Source: Comamonadaceae bacterium CG12_big_fil_rev_8_21_14_0_65_59_15 (GTDB lineage Bacteria > Pseudomonadota > Gammaproteobacteria > Burkholderiales > Burkholderiaceae_C). Taken from it: DNA of 64,000 bases. Below the pieces are notes generated by a model that saw nothing but the letters and a program-made list of their open reading frames with translations, did no database searches and was not told the DNA's origin. Shown here piece by piece: positions 47,519-56,627 of this stretch; positions within the stretch are counted from its first letter, which is position 1, and each line of letters begins with the position of its first letter. The stretch is taken from the NCBI GenBank assembly GCA_002786915.1, contig PCUV01000103.1, forward strand, positions 21,331 through 85,330. Reading direction: 5' to 3'. The position numbers and the translations under genes are program-made.

Positions 47519-48988
47519 ATGGGTCAAAAACTGAAAATTGTCGGCTTGCTGTCGGTCGGCGTAATCGCCGGCGCGCTGGCGAGCGTGTCACTGCAAACCG
47601 TGGCGCGTGGCACGCTGGCGCCGTTGCCGCTGGAAGAACTGCAGCAGTTGGCGGCGGTTTTCAGCATGATCAAGTCCAACTATGTCGAGCCGGTGGATGA
47701 GAAAAAACTCATCACCGACGCCATCAGCGGCATGGTGTCCGGGCTGGACCCGCATTCGGTCTATCTGGACAAGAAAACGTTGAAAGAATTCAATGAAGGC
47801 ACCACCGGCAAATTCGTCGGCGTGGGCATCGAGATTTCACAGGAAGACGGGCTCATCAAGGTGGTCTCGCCGATTGAAGATTCGCCTGCATTCCGGGCCG
47901 GGTTGAAGCCAGGCGACCTGATCGTCAAGATTGATGACACGCCGGTCAAGGGCATGACGCTTAACGAGGGCGTCAAGCGTATGCGCGGCGAACCTGACAC
48001 CAAGGTGGTGCTGAGCATTTTCCGTAAGAATGAAAACCGCACCTTCAGTGTGCCCATTGTGCGCGAGGTCATCAAAACCCAGAGCGTCAAGGCCAAGCTG
48101 ATTGAACCCGGCTACGCGTGGGTGCGTTTGAGCCAGTTCCAAGAACGCACCGTGGCCGACTTTGCGCGCAAGGTGGAAGACCTGTACAAGCAGGACCCCA
48201 ATCTCAAGGGCCTGGTGCTGGACCTGCGCAACGACCCCGGCGGCTATCTGGATGCGGCGGTGGCGATTTCGGCTGCTTTTCTGCCCGAGAACGTGACGGT
48301 CGTATCGGCCAACGGCCAGCTGCCCGAGAGCAAATTCACCTACAAGGCATCCCCGCGCTTCTACGCGCGCCACGGCACCGACCCGCTCAAGCGGCTCGAC
48401 CAAGTGACCAACGGTGCGTTGAAGAAAATTCCGTTGGTCGTGCTGGTCAACGAAGGCTCCGCCTCGGCCAGCGAGATCGTGGCCGGTGCCTTGCAGGACC
48501 ACCAGCGTGCCAAGCTGTTGGGCAGCCAGACCTTTGGCAAGGGCTCAGTTCAAACAGCGGTCTGCCTGGACCCAGCGTTTCGTGTCGACAACTGCCCCAC
48601 TGCGGCGCTCAAACTCACTACCAGCCGCTACTACACCCCCAGCGGGCGCTCGATCCAGGCCAAGGGCATCGTTCCGGACGTGATGGTCGATGAAACAGAA
48701 GAGGGCAATTTGTTTGCCGCCTTGCGCACCCGTGAGGCGGATCTGGAAAAGCACCTGACCAGTGGCCAGGGGGCCGAGGTAAAAGACGCTGCACGTGAAA
48801 AAGCGCGTGAAGAGGCACGCAAGAAACTCGAAGAGGAAATGAAAAAGCCGGCTGCCGAACGCCAGCTACCCACCTACGGCTCTGAAAAAGACTTTCAGTT
48901 GCGCCAGGCACTGCAGCAACTCAAAGGTCTGCCGGTGCTGGTGAGCAAAACCCAAGTCGAGCGCTCTGAAGAGAAAAAAGAGAACTGA
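47519..48988 (+). CDS. ctpA: S41 family carboxyl-terminal processing peptidase
   Basis: Periplasmic serine protease of about 489 residues. N-terminal signal or anchor (MGQKLKIVGLLSVGVIAGALA), PDZ domain at roughly 90-175 (GKFVGVGIEIS, GLKPGDLIVKI), S41 core with LDLRNDPGGYLDAAVAIS, the nucleophile Ser in EGSASASEIVAGAL near residue 314 and Lys in SQTFGKGSVQT near 341. The C-terminal tail is rich in K, E and R. An upstream frame overlapping gpmA is rejected because the signal peptide begins at MGQK. Confidence 0.92.
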   Translation: MGQKLKIVGLLSVGVIAGALASVSLQTVARGTLAPLPLEELQQLAAVFSMIKSNYVEPVDEKKLITDAISGMVSGLDPHSVYLDKKTLKEFNEGTTGKFVGVGIEISQEDGLIKVVSPIEDSPAFRAGLKPGDLIVKIDDTPVKGMTLNEGVKRMRGEPDTKVVLSIFRKNENRTFSVPIVREVIKTQSVKAKLIEPGYAWVRLSQFQERTVADFARKVEDLYKQDPNLKGLVLDLRNDPGGYLDAAVAISAAFLPENVTVVSANGQLPESKFTYKASPRFYARHGTDPLKRLDQVTNGALKKIPLVVLVNEGSASASEIVAGALQDHQRAKLLGSQTFGKGSVQTAVCLDPAFRVDNCPTAALKLTTSRYYTPSGRSIQAKGIVPDVMVDETEEGNLFAALRTREADLEKHLTSGQGAEVKDAAREKAREEARKKLEEEMKKPAAERQLPTYGSEKDFQLRQALQQLKGLPVLVSKTQVERSEEKKEN

Positions 48989-49007
48989 GGCGCGGTCCTG
49001 TTGTGCT

Positions 49008-49766
49008 ATGAATGACACCGATCTGCTGCGTTATTCGCGCCACATCCTGCTCAATGAAATCGGCGTCGAGGGGCAACAGCGCATCCGCGACGCGCACGCG
49101 CTGATCATCGGCGCGGGCGGACTCGGGTCGCCGGTAGCGCTGTATCTGGGCTCAGCCGGCGTTGGGCACTTGACCGTGGTGGACCACGACCACGTGGACC
49201 TGACCAACCTGCAGCGCCAGATTGCGCACACTGAGCAGCGCGTGGGCAGCCCCAAGGTCACCTCCATTGCCGCGGCAGTGGCGCAATTGAACCCGGGGGT
49301 GCGCGTGCACGCCATCCAGCAGCGTGCCGACGCTGTTCTGCTGAGCACGCTGGTGGCGCAGGCCGACGTGGTGCTGGACTGCTGCGACAACTTTGCCACG
49401 CGCCACGCGGTGAACGCCGCCTGTGTGGCGCACCACAAGCCCTTGGTGTCGGGCGCGGCGATCCGCTTTGATGGTCAGGTGTGCGTGTATGACAGCCGCA
49501 CCGACACGTCGCCTTGCTACGCCTGTGTGTTCCCGCCGCAGAACACATTTGAAGAAACCCGCTGCGCCACCATGGGCGTGTTTGCGCCGCTGGTCGGCAT
49601 CGTCGGCACCATCCAGGCGGCCGAGGCCCTCAAGCTCATCACCGGCGCAGGTGAACCCTTGACCGGGCGCCTGCTAATGATCGACGGGCGCGCCATGGCG
49701 TTCAACGAAGTGCGCCTGCAACGCAACGCAGCGTGTCCGGTGTGCGGGGATGCTAAGGGCTTGTAA
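49008..49766 (+). CDS. moeB: E1-like adenylyltransferase MoeB/ThiF family
   Basis: Activates the C-terminus of a sulfur carrier such as MoaD or ThiS by adenylylation. 252 residues. ATP motif LIIGAGGLGSPVALYLGSAG near residues 32-51, RQIAHTE, DCCDNFATRHAVN, zinc cysteines CYAC (about 174-177) and CPVC near the C-terminus, and a Cys in RCATMGVFAPLVG. Together with moaA-mobA-moeA it supports an active molybdopterin pathway, but ThiF function is not excluded. Confidence 0.88.
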   Translation: MNDTDLLRYSRHILLNEIGVEGQQRIRDAHALIIGAGGLGSPVALYLGSAGVGHLTVVDHDHVDLTNLQRQIAHTEQRVGSPKVTSIAAAVAQLNPGVRVHAIQQRADAVLLSTLVAQADVVLDCCDNFATRHAVNAACVAHHKPLVSGAAIRFDGQVCVYDSRTDTSPCYACVFPPQNTFEETRCATMGVFAPLVGIVGTIQAAEALKLITGAGEPLTGRLLMIDGRAMAFNEVRLQRNAACPVCGDAKGL

Positions 49767-49771
49767 AGCCC

Positions 49772-50365
49772 TTAGCGCAAGTGCAGCACGCCCTCGGCGT
49801 CTGCCACGTAACAACTGCCGAAGCGTTTGCGAAAGTCGCGTGGTAACTCGGCATCCGCTTGGGCAAACAAGCCCCGCCCCGCTTGACGCGCCTCGGATTC
49901 CTGTTGTGCATACGGCCCCAGGCTGCGCCGCCAACGGTCGGACCAAGCCTGCCCCTGCTGCACCAGCGCCGCGCCCACATCGCGTCCTTCTACGGTAATG
50001 CGCGCTAGGCCACGGCCATAGTCGTCTTGGTACTTCACTGTGACCTGCAAACGCTTGTCGGCCACCAATGCACGCAAGGCATCACGCGCAGTCACACCAG
50101 CGCTCTGACAAATTTCGGGCGCATCGATGCCTTGCAGACGCAGCTTGCGCGTGCCGCCACCGGCTTCGGGTTGCACCCACAGGGTATCTCCATCGGGCAC
50201 CGACGTGGCGCGCGCAAAAAATACCTCTGCCCTCAAAGTCAACGGTACTGCCAAGAGCAAAATCAAGCACGCCACGAAGCCGCTCGCAGCCTGGCATGGT
50301 TTTGTACCGGTGCTGTTAGACTTTAGGACCCGAACGAGGAATTGTTTTGACTTCTGCGTCTGCAT
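49772..50365 (-). CDS. thermonuclease (SNase-like) family protein
   Basis: 197 residues as the longest frame: hydrophobic export segment at ~29-46 (FVACLILLLAVPLTLRA) and an SNase domain from ~50 with VPDGDTLWV, LRLQGIDAPEIC, DDYGRGLARI and AWSDRWRRSLG. The catalytic pair Arg/Glu is partly visible (R in LRLQGIDAPE; D/R in DDYGRG). The first ATG overlaps the divergent diguanylate cyclase start by 19 bp; a GTG before ACLILLL could be the real start. Confidence 0.8.
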   Translation of the reverse strand: MQTQKSKQFLVRVLKSNSTGTKPCQAASGFVACLILLLAVPLTLRAEVFFARATSVPDGDTLWVQPEAGGGTRKLRLQGIDAPEICQSAGVTARDALRALVADKRLQVTVKYQDDYGRGLARITVEGRDVGAALVQQGQAWSDRWRRSLGPYAQQESEARQAGRGLFAQADAELPRDFRKRFGSCYVADAEGVLHLR

Positions 50366-51138
50366 CTTTTTTGATTGATGTGCGTCAGCTCAGGCTGGAA
50401 GACGCGCGCGCCTTGCTGGGCCATGGCGAACAAGTTTTGCCAGACCCCATGGCAAACGCCACGGTTTACCTGCAATCTGTGATCGACAAACTGAGTGAAT
50501 TGTCGCTGAAGGATCCTCTGACAGGCCTGTCCAATCGCCGCTATTTCCAGAATGTGCTGGAGCGCGAGATCGAAATGGTGACACGCTCAGGAGAACCCGC
50601 GCTGTTGCTGATGCTTGACATTGACCACTTCAAGCGAGTCAACGACACGCACGGTCACCCGGTGGGTGACCAGGTACTGCAGACGGTCGCCCAAGCTTTG
50701 TCAGACTGCGTGCGCCCGATGGATACGGTCGCCCGTTTTGGGGGTGAAGAGTTTGTCATCATTCTGCCCAACTGCCAGGGCCACTATGGCCAGCAGGTTG
50801 CGGAACGATTGCGCGAAGCGGTGAGCCAACTGTCGCTCACCTTGGCGTGTGGTGATCAGCTCAAGGTCACGATCAGCATTGGTGGCGCCTACGCACCGCG
50901 CTGGGTGCGCTCCACTCCGGAACTGTGGCTCGAGCGTGCAGACCTCGAACTGTACCGAGCCAAGTCTGAAGGGCGCAACCGCGTATGTATTGAACCGCAA
51001 CCTATTCTGGCCGTCAGCGCCGAAGAAAAGAATTTGTTGTTTGGTCCGCTTGCCCTGGGTGACCCGGCGTGGATTGAAAGTATTGCCAACGACAGCTCGG
51101 CACAAGGCTTTGGCGCGGCATCCAGCAACCTGAATTGA
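50347..51138 (+). CDS. diguanylate cyclase (GGDEF domain)
   Basis: 263 residues. GGDEF domain at about 55-220: [35 protein letters not shown] and active loop RFGGEEFVI. The inhibitory I-site RPMD lies five residues before GGEEF, so product feedback by c-di-GMP is likely. There is no membrane span and no known sensory domain in the short N-terminus; the C-terminal ~40 residues are unassigned. TTG start with GAGGA upstream. The next gene, a MinD-like ATPase, begins one base after the stop. Confidence 0.9.
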   Translation: MTSASASFLIDVRQLRLEDARALLGHGEQVLPDPMANATVYLQSVIDKLSELSLKDPLTGLSNRRYFQNVLEREIEMVTRSGEPALLLMLDIDHFKRVNDTHGHPVGDQVLQTVAQALSDCVRPMDTVARFGGEEFVIILPNCQGHYGQQVAERLREAVSQLSLTLACGDQLKVTISIGGAYAPRWVRSTPELWLERADLELYRAKSEGRNRVCIEPQPILAVSAEEKNLLFGPLALGDPAWIESIANDSSAQGFGAASSNLN

Positions 51139-51139
51139 C

Positions 51140-51979
51140 ATGAACCAACCTCTCCAAGACTCTCCTTTGCCAGTGGCAGATGCGCTGACACCGCCCCTGA
51201 AGCCGCTGGGCAAGGTACTGGCTGTGACGAGCGGCAAGGGTGGCGTCGGCAAAACCTTTGTGTCGGCCAATCTGGCCGCCGCGCTGGCCAAGCGCGGCCA
51301 CAAGGTGCTGGTGCTCGACGCAGACCTGGGCCTGGCCAACCTGGACGTGGTGCTGAACCTGTATCCCAAGATCACCCTGCATGACGTCTTCACTGGCAAA
51401 GCCAGGCTTGAAGAAGCCATTGTGCGTGCGCCGGGCGGCTTTTCGGTGTTGCTGGCGGGCTCGGGCATGGTGGAATATTCACGCCTGACGCCCAATGTGC
51501 GCGACGATTTTTTGCGCATCATGACCGGGCTGCTGCCGCACTACGACATCGTGCTGCTCGACACCGGTGCTGGCATTTCGGACGTGGTGCTGTTTGCCGT
51601 GTCGCTGGCCTCCGAGGTGCTGGTGGTGGCCACCCCCGAGCCCACGTCATTGACCGATGCCTATGCCACCATCAAGGTGTTGGTGGGCGAGCAAAAGCGC
51701 CGCACCCTGCGCATGGTGATCAACCAAACCGCCCGCATGGGCGACGGTCGCGCCATCACCTCACAACTACAGCAAGTGCTGGACCGCTTTGTCGTGGGCA
51801 AGTCCGACGACAAAGTGCGACTGGTTCACCTGGGCGACATTCCGGGGGATGTATCGGTGCGTCAGGCGGTGATGCGCCGCCAGTTGCTGATGCTGACCAC
51901 GCCGGGTTGCCCTGCGGCGTTGGCCATCTCACAGTTGGCTGCCAAAATTGAAGACACGCTGATCCACCCACCCAAGTGA
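51140..51979 (+). CDS. MinD/ParA-type ATPase (FlhG/FleN-like)
   Basis: 279 residues. Deviant Walker [19 protein letters not shown] at residues ~31-48, [15 protein letters not shown], Walker B region [17 protein letters not shown]. The family includes FlhG/FleN (flagellar number) and other polar positioning ATPases. Coupling to a diguanylate cyclase hints at a role in surface or motility control, but no flagellar gene is present. An N-terminal extension of ~25 Pro-rich residues is seen. Confidence 0.85.
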   Translation: MNQPLQDSPLPVADALTPPLKPLGKVLAVTSGKGGVGKTFVSANLAAALAKRGHKVLVLDADLGLANLDVVLNLYPKITLHDVFTGKARLEEAIVRAPGGFSVLLAGSGMVEYSRLTPNVRDDFLRIMTGLLPHYDIVLLDTGAGISDVVLFAVSLASEVLVVATPEPTSLTDAYATIKVLVGEQKRRTLRMVINQTARMGDGRAITSQLQQVLDRFVVGKSDDKVRLVHLGDIPGDVSVRQAVMRRQLLMLTTPGCPAALAISQLAAKIEDTLIHPPK

Positions 51980-52885
51980 TCAGGCGGTAACGATCCAGCC
52001 TTCCAGCGGGTCCATGTCTGGCGACAGCCCATAGCGCGCGTCTCCGGCCTCGAACCGGGTGTTCGCCCACGCCGCCTGAAGCAGGCACAGCACCGCATCC
52101 AGCGTGTCACCACGCGCATCGTCAGCCAGCGCATCACGTTGGGCGTGGCTGAGCTTCAGGGATAAGCCCAGACGTGTTTGTCCGTGCTCTAGCGCGGTGA
52201 TCAGGTCTTTGCGGGCGATCAGGCGCGCTGCGTCCTGTTTGGCTGTGTCATCGCTTTTGTAACTGCGACGCCCCAGCACCTCACGCGCCAGCAATCCGGG
52301 GTACCCCTCCAGCGCCACGCGCATCGGCTGGCCATGGGGTGCACAGTTGTCAGCAGCCCCTTCGTGTAGCCCTGGCAGCGCGGCACCACAGCGGAGCAAC
52401 CACGGCATCCCCGCGTGCAACATGAAGGCCACTGGCGGGTTGACCCACTTCATGCTCGGACTGGATCCGGCGGGCCGATCTGTGGCGCGGTGGGCAAACT
52501 TGTGGCCGGGCGCACGCGCATCACAAAAAACGGCAAACGCGGCGCGGATCTGCTCACGTGGCAAGGTGCAGTAATGCGCCATACACGCCTTCCATGCAAG
52601 CGGCCAACCCAGGGACTGCACCAGTTCACGCGGCAACCCAAATGGCAGGTCGAAGGCGCCCAACCAGCTCGGAAGCTCTGACAGCCAGTTGCCAAAATCC
52701 GGCAAGGACGTCAACCGAACCCAGCCCAAAAGCAAGACCCGCTGACCCTGCAACCGGCCGAGCGCCACGACGATCGGTTTGCGACCGGACGGAGCGCTGG
52801 AGAAATCACAGCCCAGCAGCCAGCGGGTGTCCGGGTTCGTAACCCAAGCCGCAGTGACGGCCGGGCTTGAGGCCTGTTCAGGCAC
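51980..52885 (-). CDS. DUF429 domain protein
   Basis: 301 residues, GTG start overlapping the BLUF gene stop by eight bases. Features: WLLGCDFSSAPSGRKPIVVALG near residue 22 (RNase H-like nucleotide-binding beginning), FDLPFGLPRELV, GYPGLLAREVLGRRSYKSDDTAKQ, DDARGDTLDAVLCLLQAA. Typical of the DUF429 family, for which nuclease-like folds are predicted; activity unknown. Probably last gene of folE-BLUF-DUF429. Confidence 0.75.
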   Translation of the reverse strand: MPEQASSPAVTAAWVTNPDTRWLLGCDFSSAPSGRKPIVVALGRLQGQRVLLLGWVRLTSLPDFGNWLSELPSWLGAFDLPFGLPRELVQSLGWPLAWKACMAHYCTLPREQIRAAFAVFCDARAPGHKFAHRATDRPAGSSPSMKWVNPPVAFMLHAGMPWLLRCGAALPGLHEGAADNCAPHGQPMRVALEGYPGLLAREVLGRRSYKSDDTAKQDAARLIARKDLITALEHGQTRLGLSLKLSHAQRDALADDARGDTLDAVLCLLQAAWANTRFEAGDARYGLSPDMDPLEGWIVTA

Positions 52886-53300
52886 GCCCGATGATCGACG
52901 CTGTGGCCATGAGCTCTTCCAGCAAAGCGAGCGACACTCTTCCCGAAACGGAATACGGATCGAGTTCAGGCTTTTCGGCGTACTTGAGCAAAATCGACGC
53001 GTTGATGCGGTTCATGTTGACCTCACCCATGGTCCAACCGGCAAAGCGCCGCTCTGATATTTCTTCGTAGTGCAGTAACACCACGTCTTTGTGGCGCGGG
53101 TCGCGCTGGATATGACCATACAGCTCGCTGATGGCCATGCGCCCGCCTTCAATGGCCTGTAGAAAAATGCCACCGCCATAACACAGCACGCCAGTGACAC
53201 CGCAGTGCGGGTTGTGGTCGCGCGACTGGTGCAAGATGGACTCGATGGCGTCCGGGCTGGTGTCCACCGCCCGGCTGGCATACAACAAACGAACCAGCAT
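52878..53300 (-). CDS. BLUF domain blue-light photoreceptor, single domain
   Basis: 140 residues, almost all a BLUF (FAD-binding) domain. Photocycle residues are present: Tyr7 in LVRLLYASR, Asn30, Gln48 in GIFLQAIEG, Trp89 and Met91 in FAGWTMG. About 45 C-terminal residues could form the usual cap helices; there is no output domain, so it must act through a partner. It is two bases downstream of folE, i.e. same transcript. Light is converted by FAD hydrogen-bond switching involving Tyr and Gln. Confidence 0.92.
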   Translation of the reverse strand: MLVRLLYASRAVDTSPDAIESILHQSRDHNPHCGVTGVLCYGGGIFLQAIEGGRMAISELYGHIQRDPRHKDVVLLHYEEISERRFAGWTMGEVNMNRINASILLKYAEKPELDPYSVSGRVSLALLEELMATASIIGRA

Positions 53301-53302
53301 GA

Positions 53303-54013
53303 TTAACCTTTCTGCGGAATAAGAGACAAAAATTCGCGGCGCAGGTTGGCGTCTTTGAGGAAACTGCCGCGCATCACCGAATTGATCATTTTGCTATCCA
53401 CGTCTTTGACACCGCGCCAGCTCATGCAAAAGTGGCTGGCTTCCATCACGATCGCCAGACCGTCGGGTTGCGTTTTCTGCTGGATCAAATCAGCCAGCTG
53501 CACCACGGCTTCTTCCTGAATCTGGGGCCGACCCATGACCCATTCAGCCAGGCGCGCGTACTTGGACAAGCCGATCACGTTGGTGTGTTCGTTGGGTAGC
53601 ACGCCAATCCAAATCTTGCCCATGATCGGACAAAAATGGTGGCTGCAGGCACTGCGCACCGTGATGGGGCCAACGATCATCAGCTCGTTGAGGTGCTCGG
53701 CATTGGGAAATTCGGTGATGGCGGGTGCCTGAACGTAGCGCCCGGCAAAGACCTCTTTGAGGTACATCTTGGCCACGCGACGCGCGGTGTCGTCGGTGTT
53801 GTGGTCGTGCTCGGTGTCGATCACCAAGCTACTGAGCACACCCTTCATCTTGGACTCCACCTCGTCGAGCAGGGCTTCCAGCTCACCGGGCTGGATAAAT
53901 TCTGCAATATTGTCGTTGGCGTGAAAACGCCTGCGCGCGGCCTGGATGCGCTCCCTGATCTTGACCGACACGGGTGTGCCGATGTCTTGTTCAACTGATT
54001 TCATGATGGGCAT
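53303..54013 (-). CDS. folE: GTP cyclohydrolase I
   Basis: First step of tetrahydrofolate (and other pterin) synthesis, GTP to dihydroneopterin triphosphate. 236 residues. Motifs: DDTARRVAKMYLKEVFAG, zinc and catalytic site SACSHHFCPIMGKIWIG near residue 125, GLSKYARLAEW, and CMSWRGVKDVDSKMINSVMRG. An ATG three codons downstream (54004) is equally possible. nudB, the next enzyme, is 2 kb upstream on the same strand. Confidence 0.95.
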   Translation of the reverse strand: MPIMKSVEQDIGTPVSVKIRERIQAARRRFHANDNIAEFIQPGELEALLDEVESKMKGVLSSLVIDTEHDHNTDDTARRVAKMYLKEVFAGRYVQAPAITEFPNAEHLNELMIVGPITVRSACSHHFCPIMGKIWIGVLPNEHTNVIGLSKYARLAEWVMGRPQIQEEAVVQLADLIQQKTQPDGLAIVMEASHFCMSWRGVKDVDSKMINSVMRGSFLKDANLRREFLSLIPQKG

Positions 54014-54076
54014 GGTTTTTTGGTTACTTCAGCGTGAATGGTAGCAGTCTTTTATAAGTGGGGTTATTTGTCTTTA

Positions 54077-54120
54077 CCCCAATCAAACAAAGCGCTTACA
54101 GCTATTTACTTAATAGCGTT
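54077..54120 (-). repeat. Comamonadaceae-type mini-repeat between clsB-like gene and folE
   Basis: On the minus strand: AACGCTATTAAGTAAATAGCTG, followed at once by TAAGCGCTTTG, in two adjoining pieces. It covers the stop codon of the phospholipase D gene (54110-54112). It holds the complete AGCTG...GCGCTT core. Confidence 0.55.
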
Positions 54121-55315
54121 TCCCATTTAAGAGCAACACCGTACGCATCAAGAGCAGCGCTGCTTGATCAAGCATTTTTTGCCGGATCGATCGCAGCATA
54201 TGCGCGGCTGGACTCACCGCGATCGCATGTTCACGTAACGCGCCTTCAAGCCGATCAGACAATTCCCGTGCAAACCTTGGGTCCTGCACCATCACGTTGG
54301 CCTCACGTGCCAACAACAGGCTCAAGGGATCAATGTTGGACGACCCAACGGTCACCCAGCGTTTGTCCACCACCGCCACCTTGGCGTGCAAAAAACTGCG
54401 GGTGTATTCGTATATTTCTACGCCAGCAATGAGCAAGGGCTGGTACAGCGCGCGCGTCGCATGGTATTGCATGAAATACTCGTAACGCCCCTGCAACAGC
54501 AAACGCACGCGTACCCCGCGCTGCGCTGCGTGGATCAGGGCGCGACGCATCTTGCGTCCTGGTAAAAAATAGGCGTTGACCAACACCACCTCCTGACGTG
54601 CATCCGCCAGCGCCTGCAAGTAGGCGCGCTCGATGCGGCGACGGTGGCGCACGTTGTCGCGCAACACCAACACGGCACGCGCCCCACCGAGCGCGGGTTT
54701 CAGCGGCGCTTGCTCTGGTAACCGACTTGCAACAACGGCGTTCTGCAACGCTTGCCAGGCGCTGCTCCAGTCCACTTGTTGAGCGCTGCGCACGGCCCGC
54801 AAGCGCCACCAGAACTGTGTCATGGCCGCATGCACGCTTTGCACCAGCGGCCCGGTGACGCGTACCGCAAAGTCAAAGCGTGGCGCGCTCAGCACGCCGT
54901 AGTTGGGATCAAACCAGTCGTCCAGCACATTGATGCCGCCGCAATACGCCGCTTGCCCGTCAATGACACACAGCTTGCGGTGCAGGCGCCGCCAGCGGCT
55001 GGGCACCAGCAAGCCCCAACGCCCCAAAGGGGAAAAGACTTGCCATTGCACGCCCGCATCAGCCAGACGCGCAGGCCACGGGCTCGGCAACGTAGGCGTA
55101 CCCACACCATCCACCACCACCATCACTGCCACGCCGCGTTGCGCAGCGCGCTCCAGCGCCTGTGCTACTTCTTCACCACTGCCATACACATGGAAGATAT
55201 AGGTTTCAAGGCGCACCTCATGCTGCGCCTGATCAATGTCAGCGATCAGCGCCGGGAAAAAATCACGCGTGCCTTCCAGCAGCGTCAGTTGGTGTCCACC
55301 CAGGTAATCATGCAT
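54110..55315 (-). CDS. clsB: phospholipase D family protein, ClsB-type cardiolipin synthase
   Basis: About 401 residues with two HKD motifs: HRKLCVIDGQAAYCGGINV near residue 110 and HAKVAVVDKRWVTVGSSNID near 308. Domain order and length match ClsB, which makes cardiolipin from phosphatidylglycerol and phosphatidylethanolamine. The start MHDYLGGHQLTLLEG overlaps the EEP nuclease stop by eight bases. The last residues NGKRY end in a mini-repeat. Adjacent EEP and PLD genes are a common pair. Confidence 0.85.
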   Translation of the reverse strand: MHDYLGGHQLTLLEGTRDFFPALIADIDQAQHEVRLETYIFHVYGSGEEVAQALERAAQRGVAVMVVVDGVGTPTLPSPWPARLADAGVQWQVFSPLGRWGLLVPSRWRRLHRKLCVIDGQAAYCGGINVLDDWFDPNYGVLSAPRFDFAVRVTGPLVQSVHAAMTQFWWRLRAVRSAQQVDWSSAWQALQNAVVASRLPEQAPLKPALGGARAVLVLRDNVRHRRRIERAYLQALADARQEVVLVNAYFLPGRKMRRALIHAAQRGVRVRLLLQGRYEYFMQYHATRALYQPLLIAGVEIYEYTRSFLHAKVAVVDKRWVTVGSSNIDPLSLLLAREANVMVQDPRFARELSDRLEGALREHAIAVSPAAHMLRSIRQKMLDQAALLLMRTVLLLNGKRY

Positions 55316-56072
55316 ATGACGGGACCGTTGCATCCAGGGCAAATTCTGCGATCAGCGGCAGGTGATCGGACATGCGCCACCAGGCGCGCCCGTGCGGCAC
55401 CTGCACACCCAGCGGCTGCAAGCCACGGGCAAACACATGGTCGAGTTGTGTCAATGGCAAGCGCGACGGAAACGTGGACGAAGGGTGCCCCGCCCAGCTG
55501 TGCAGACCAGCGCTACCCAGCCTGTCTTGCAGCCGCAAGACCCCTTCGTTGAAGTCGCCCGCAACCAGCACCGGCTCCCTCCAAGGCACTTCCCGCTCCA
55601 GAAAACGTAGCAACTGTGTTACTTGACGCAAGCGGCTGGCAGCAATCAGACCCAGATGCACCACCAGCACGTGCACGATCCGTCCCGCAATTTCGAGCCG
55701 CACATGCAATACGCCGCGCTGTTCAAAGCGATGGTCTGACATGTCTTCGTGCTGGTGCGACAAGATGGGCCAGCGCGACAGCAACGCATTGCCGTGCTCG
55801 CCGTGGCGCGTCACCGCGTTGGTGCAGTACACCGCCTCATAACCAGGCGGCGCCAAAAAACTGGCCTGCTGCTGTGCGGGCCAGCGTTCAAAATGCTTTT
55901 GCTCACGCCGATTGATGCTGCGCACCTCTTGCAGACACACCACATCGGCGTCCAGCGCTTCCACCGCCAGCCCCAGGTTGTGAATCTCCAGCCGACGCAA
56001 CGGGCCCACACCCTGCACACCCTTGTGGATGTTGTAGGTAGCGACCCGCAAGACGCCTTCGCGCACCGTCAT
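55308..56072 (-). CDS. endonuclease/exonuclease/phosphatase family protein
   Basis: 254 residues of EEP fold: LRVATYNIHKGVQGVGP (residues ~8-24), VCLQEVRS (metal-binding Glu), VLVVHLGL, VLVAGDFNEGV and a C-terminal HLPLIAEF (SDHLP motif, WRMSDHLP). Could act on nucleic acid or phospho-lipid; commonly encoded next to ClsB. Start overlaps nudB stop (ATGA). Confidence 0.87.
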   Translation of the reverse strand: MTVREGVLRVATYNIHKGVQGVGPLRRLEIHNLGLAVEALDADVVCLQEVRSINRREQKHFERWPAQQQASFLAPPGYEAVYCTNAVTRHGEHGNALLSRWPILSHQHEDMSDHRFEQRGVLHVRLEIAGRIVHVLVVHLGLIAASRLRQVTQLLRFLEREVPWREPVLVAGDFNEGVLRLQDRLGSAGLHSWAGHPSSTFPSRLPLTQLDHVFARGLQPLGVQVPHGRAWWRMSDHLPLIAEFALDATVPSYA

Positions 56073-56545
56073 GGTTTTGCCCTGGCCTGCACGCACTGCG
56101 GCAGCAACAAACACGCTTCGGCGTTGGACGACGAAAAGCACGCGTCGGCCGCTTGCAACCAGGACAACCACTGGTACGCGGTATGTTCACGCGGACTTAA
56201 ACGGACGGTGATGCCCGCGGGTACTTCCAGACCAAAGACATGCTCGGTATTGAAATAAACGCCCGGCGCATAGCGGTGGCGCCACTGCGGATAAATCTCA
56301 TACACGTTTTCAAGACCCCAATCGTGCAAATGGGCTGCCAGCGCGCTACCAGGTCGACAATCGATGCCAGTTTCTTCAAAAACCTCACGGCACGCGGTCT
56401 GATCAAACGACTCATCCAGACTGTCCTTGCTGCCGGTCACCGACTGCCAGAAGTTCTGCGCGTCAGCGCGCTTGATCAGCAACACCTCCAGCGCCGGGGT
56501 GTAGATCACCACCAGCACCGATTCGGGGATTTTGAAAGCAGCCAT
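56069..56545 (-). CDS. nudB: dihydroneopterin triphosphate diphosphatase (Nudix)
   Basis: 158-residue Nudix hydrolase; removes pyrophosphate from dihydroneopterin triphosphate in folate synthesis. Nudix box at residues ~38-60 with GSKDSLDESFDQTACREV then FEETGID. Start ESVLVVIYTPALEVLLIKRA is typical of NudB. TGAGGA lies upstream of the ATG. Same strand as folE. Confidence 0.9.
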   Translation of the reverse strand: MAAFKIPESVLVVIYTPALEVLLIKRADAQNFWQSVTGSKDSLDESFDQTACREVFEETGIDCRPGSALAAHLHDWGLENVYEIYPQWRHRYAPGVYFNTEHVFGLEVPAGITVRLSPREHTAYQWLSWLQAADACFSSSNAEACLLLPQCVQARAKP

Positions 56546-56555
56546 GAGTCCTCAA

Positions 56556-56583
56556 GAAAAAGGGCGCTACCAGAGCGCCCTTT
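56556..56583 (-). terminator. rho-independent terminator of aspS
   Basis: A 10-bp stem AAAGGGCGCT/AGCGCCCTTT with a five-base loop; on the minus strand it is followed by TTTTTCTTG. It lies between the aspS stop and the nudB start, so nudB should need its own promoter or read-through. Confidence 0.85.
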
Positions 56584-56627
56584 GATTCTGCCTGAATCGA
56601 CCTTCGTCCGTCATCAACGGACCATCA

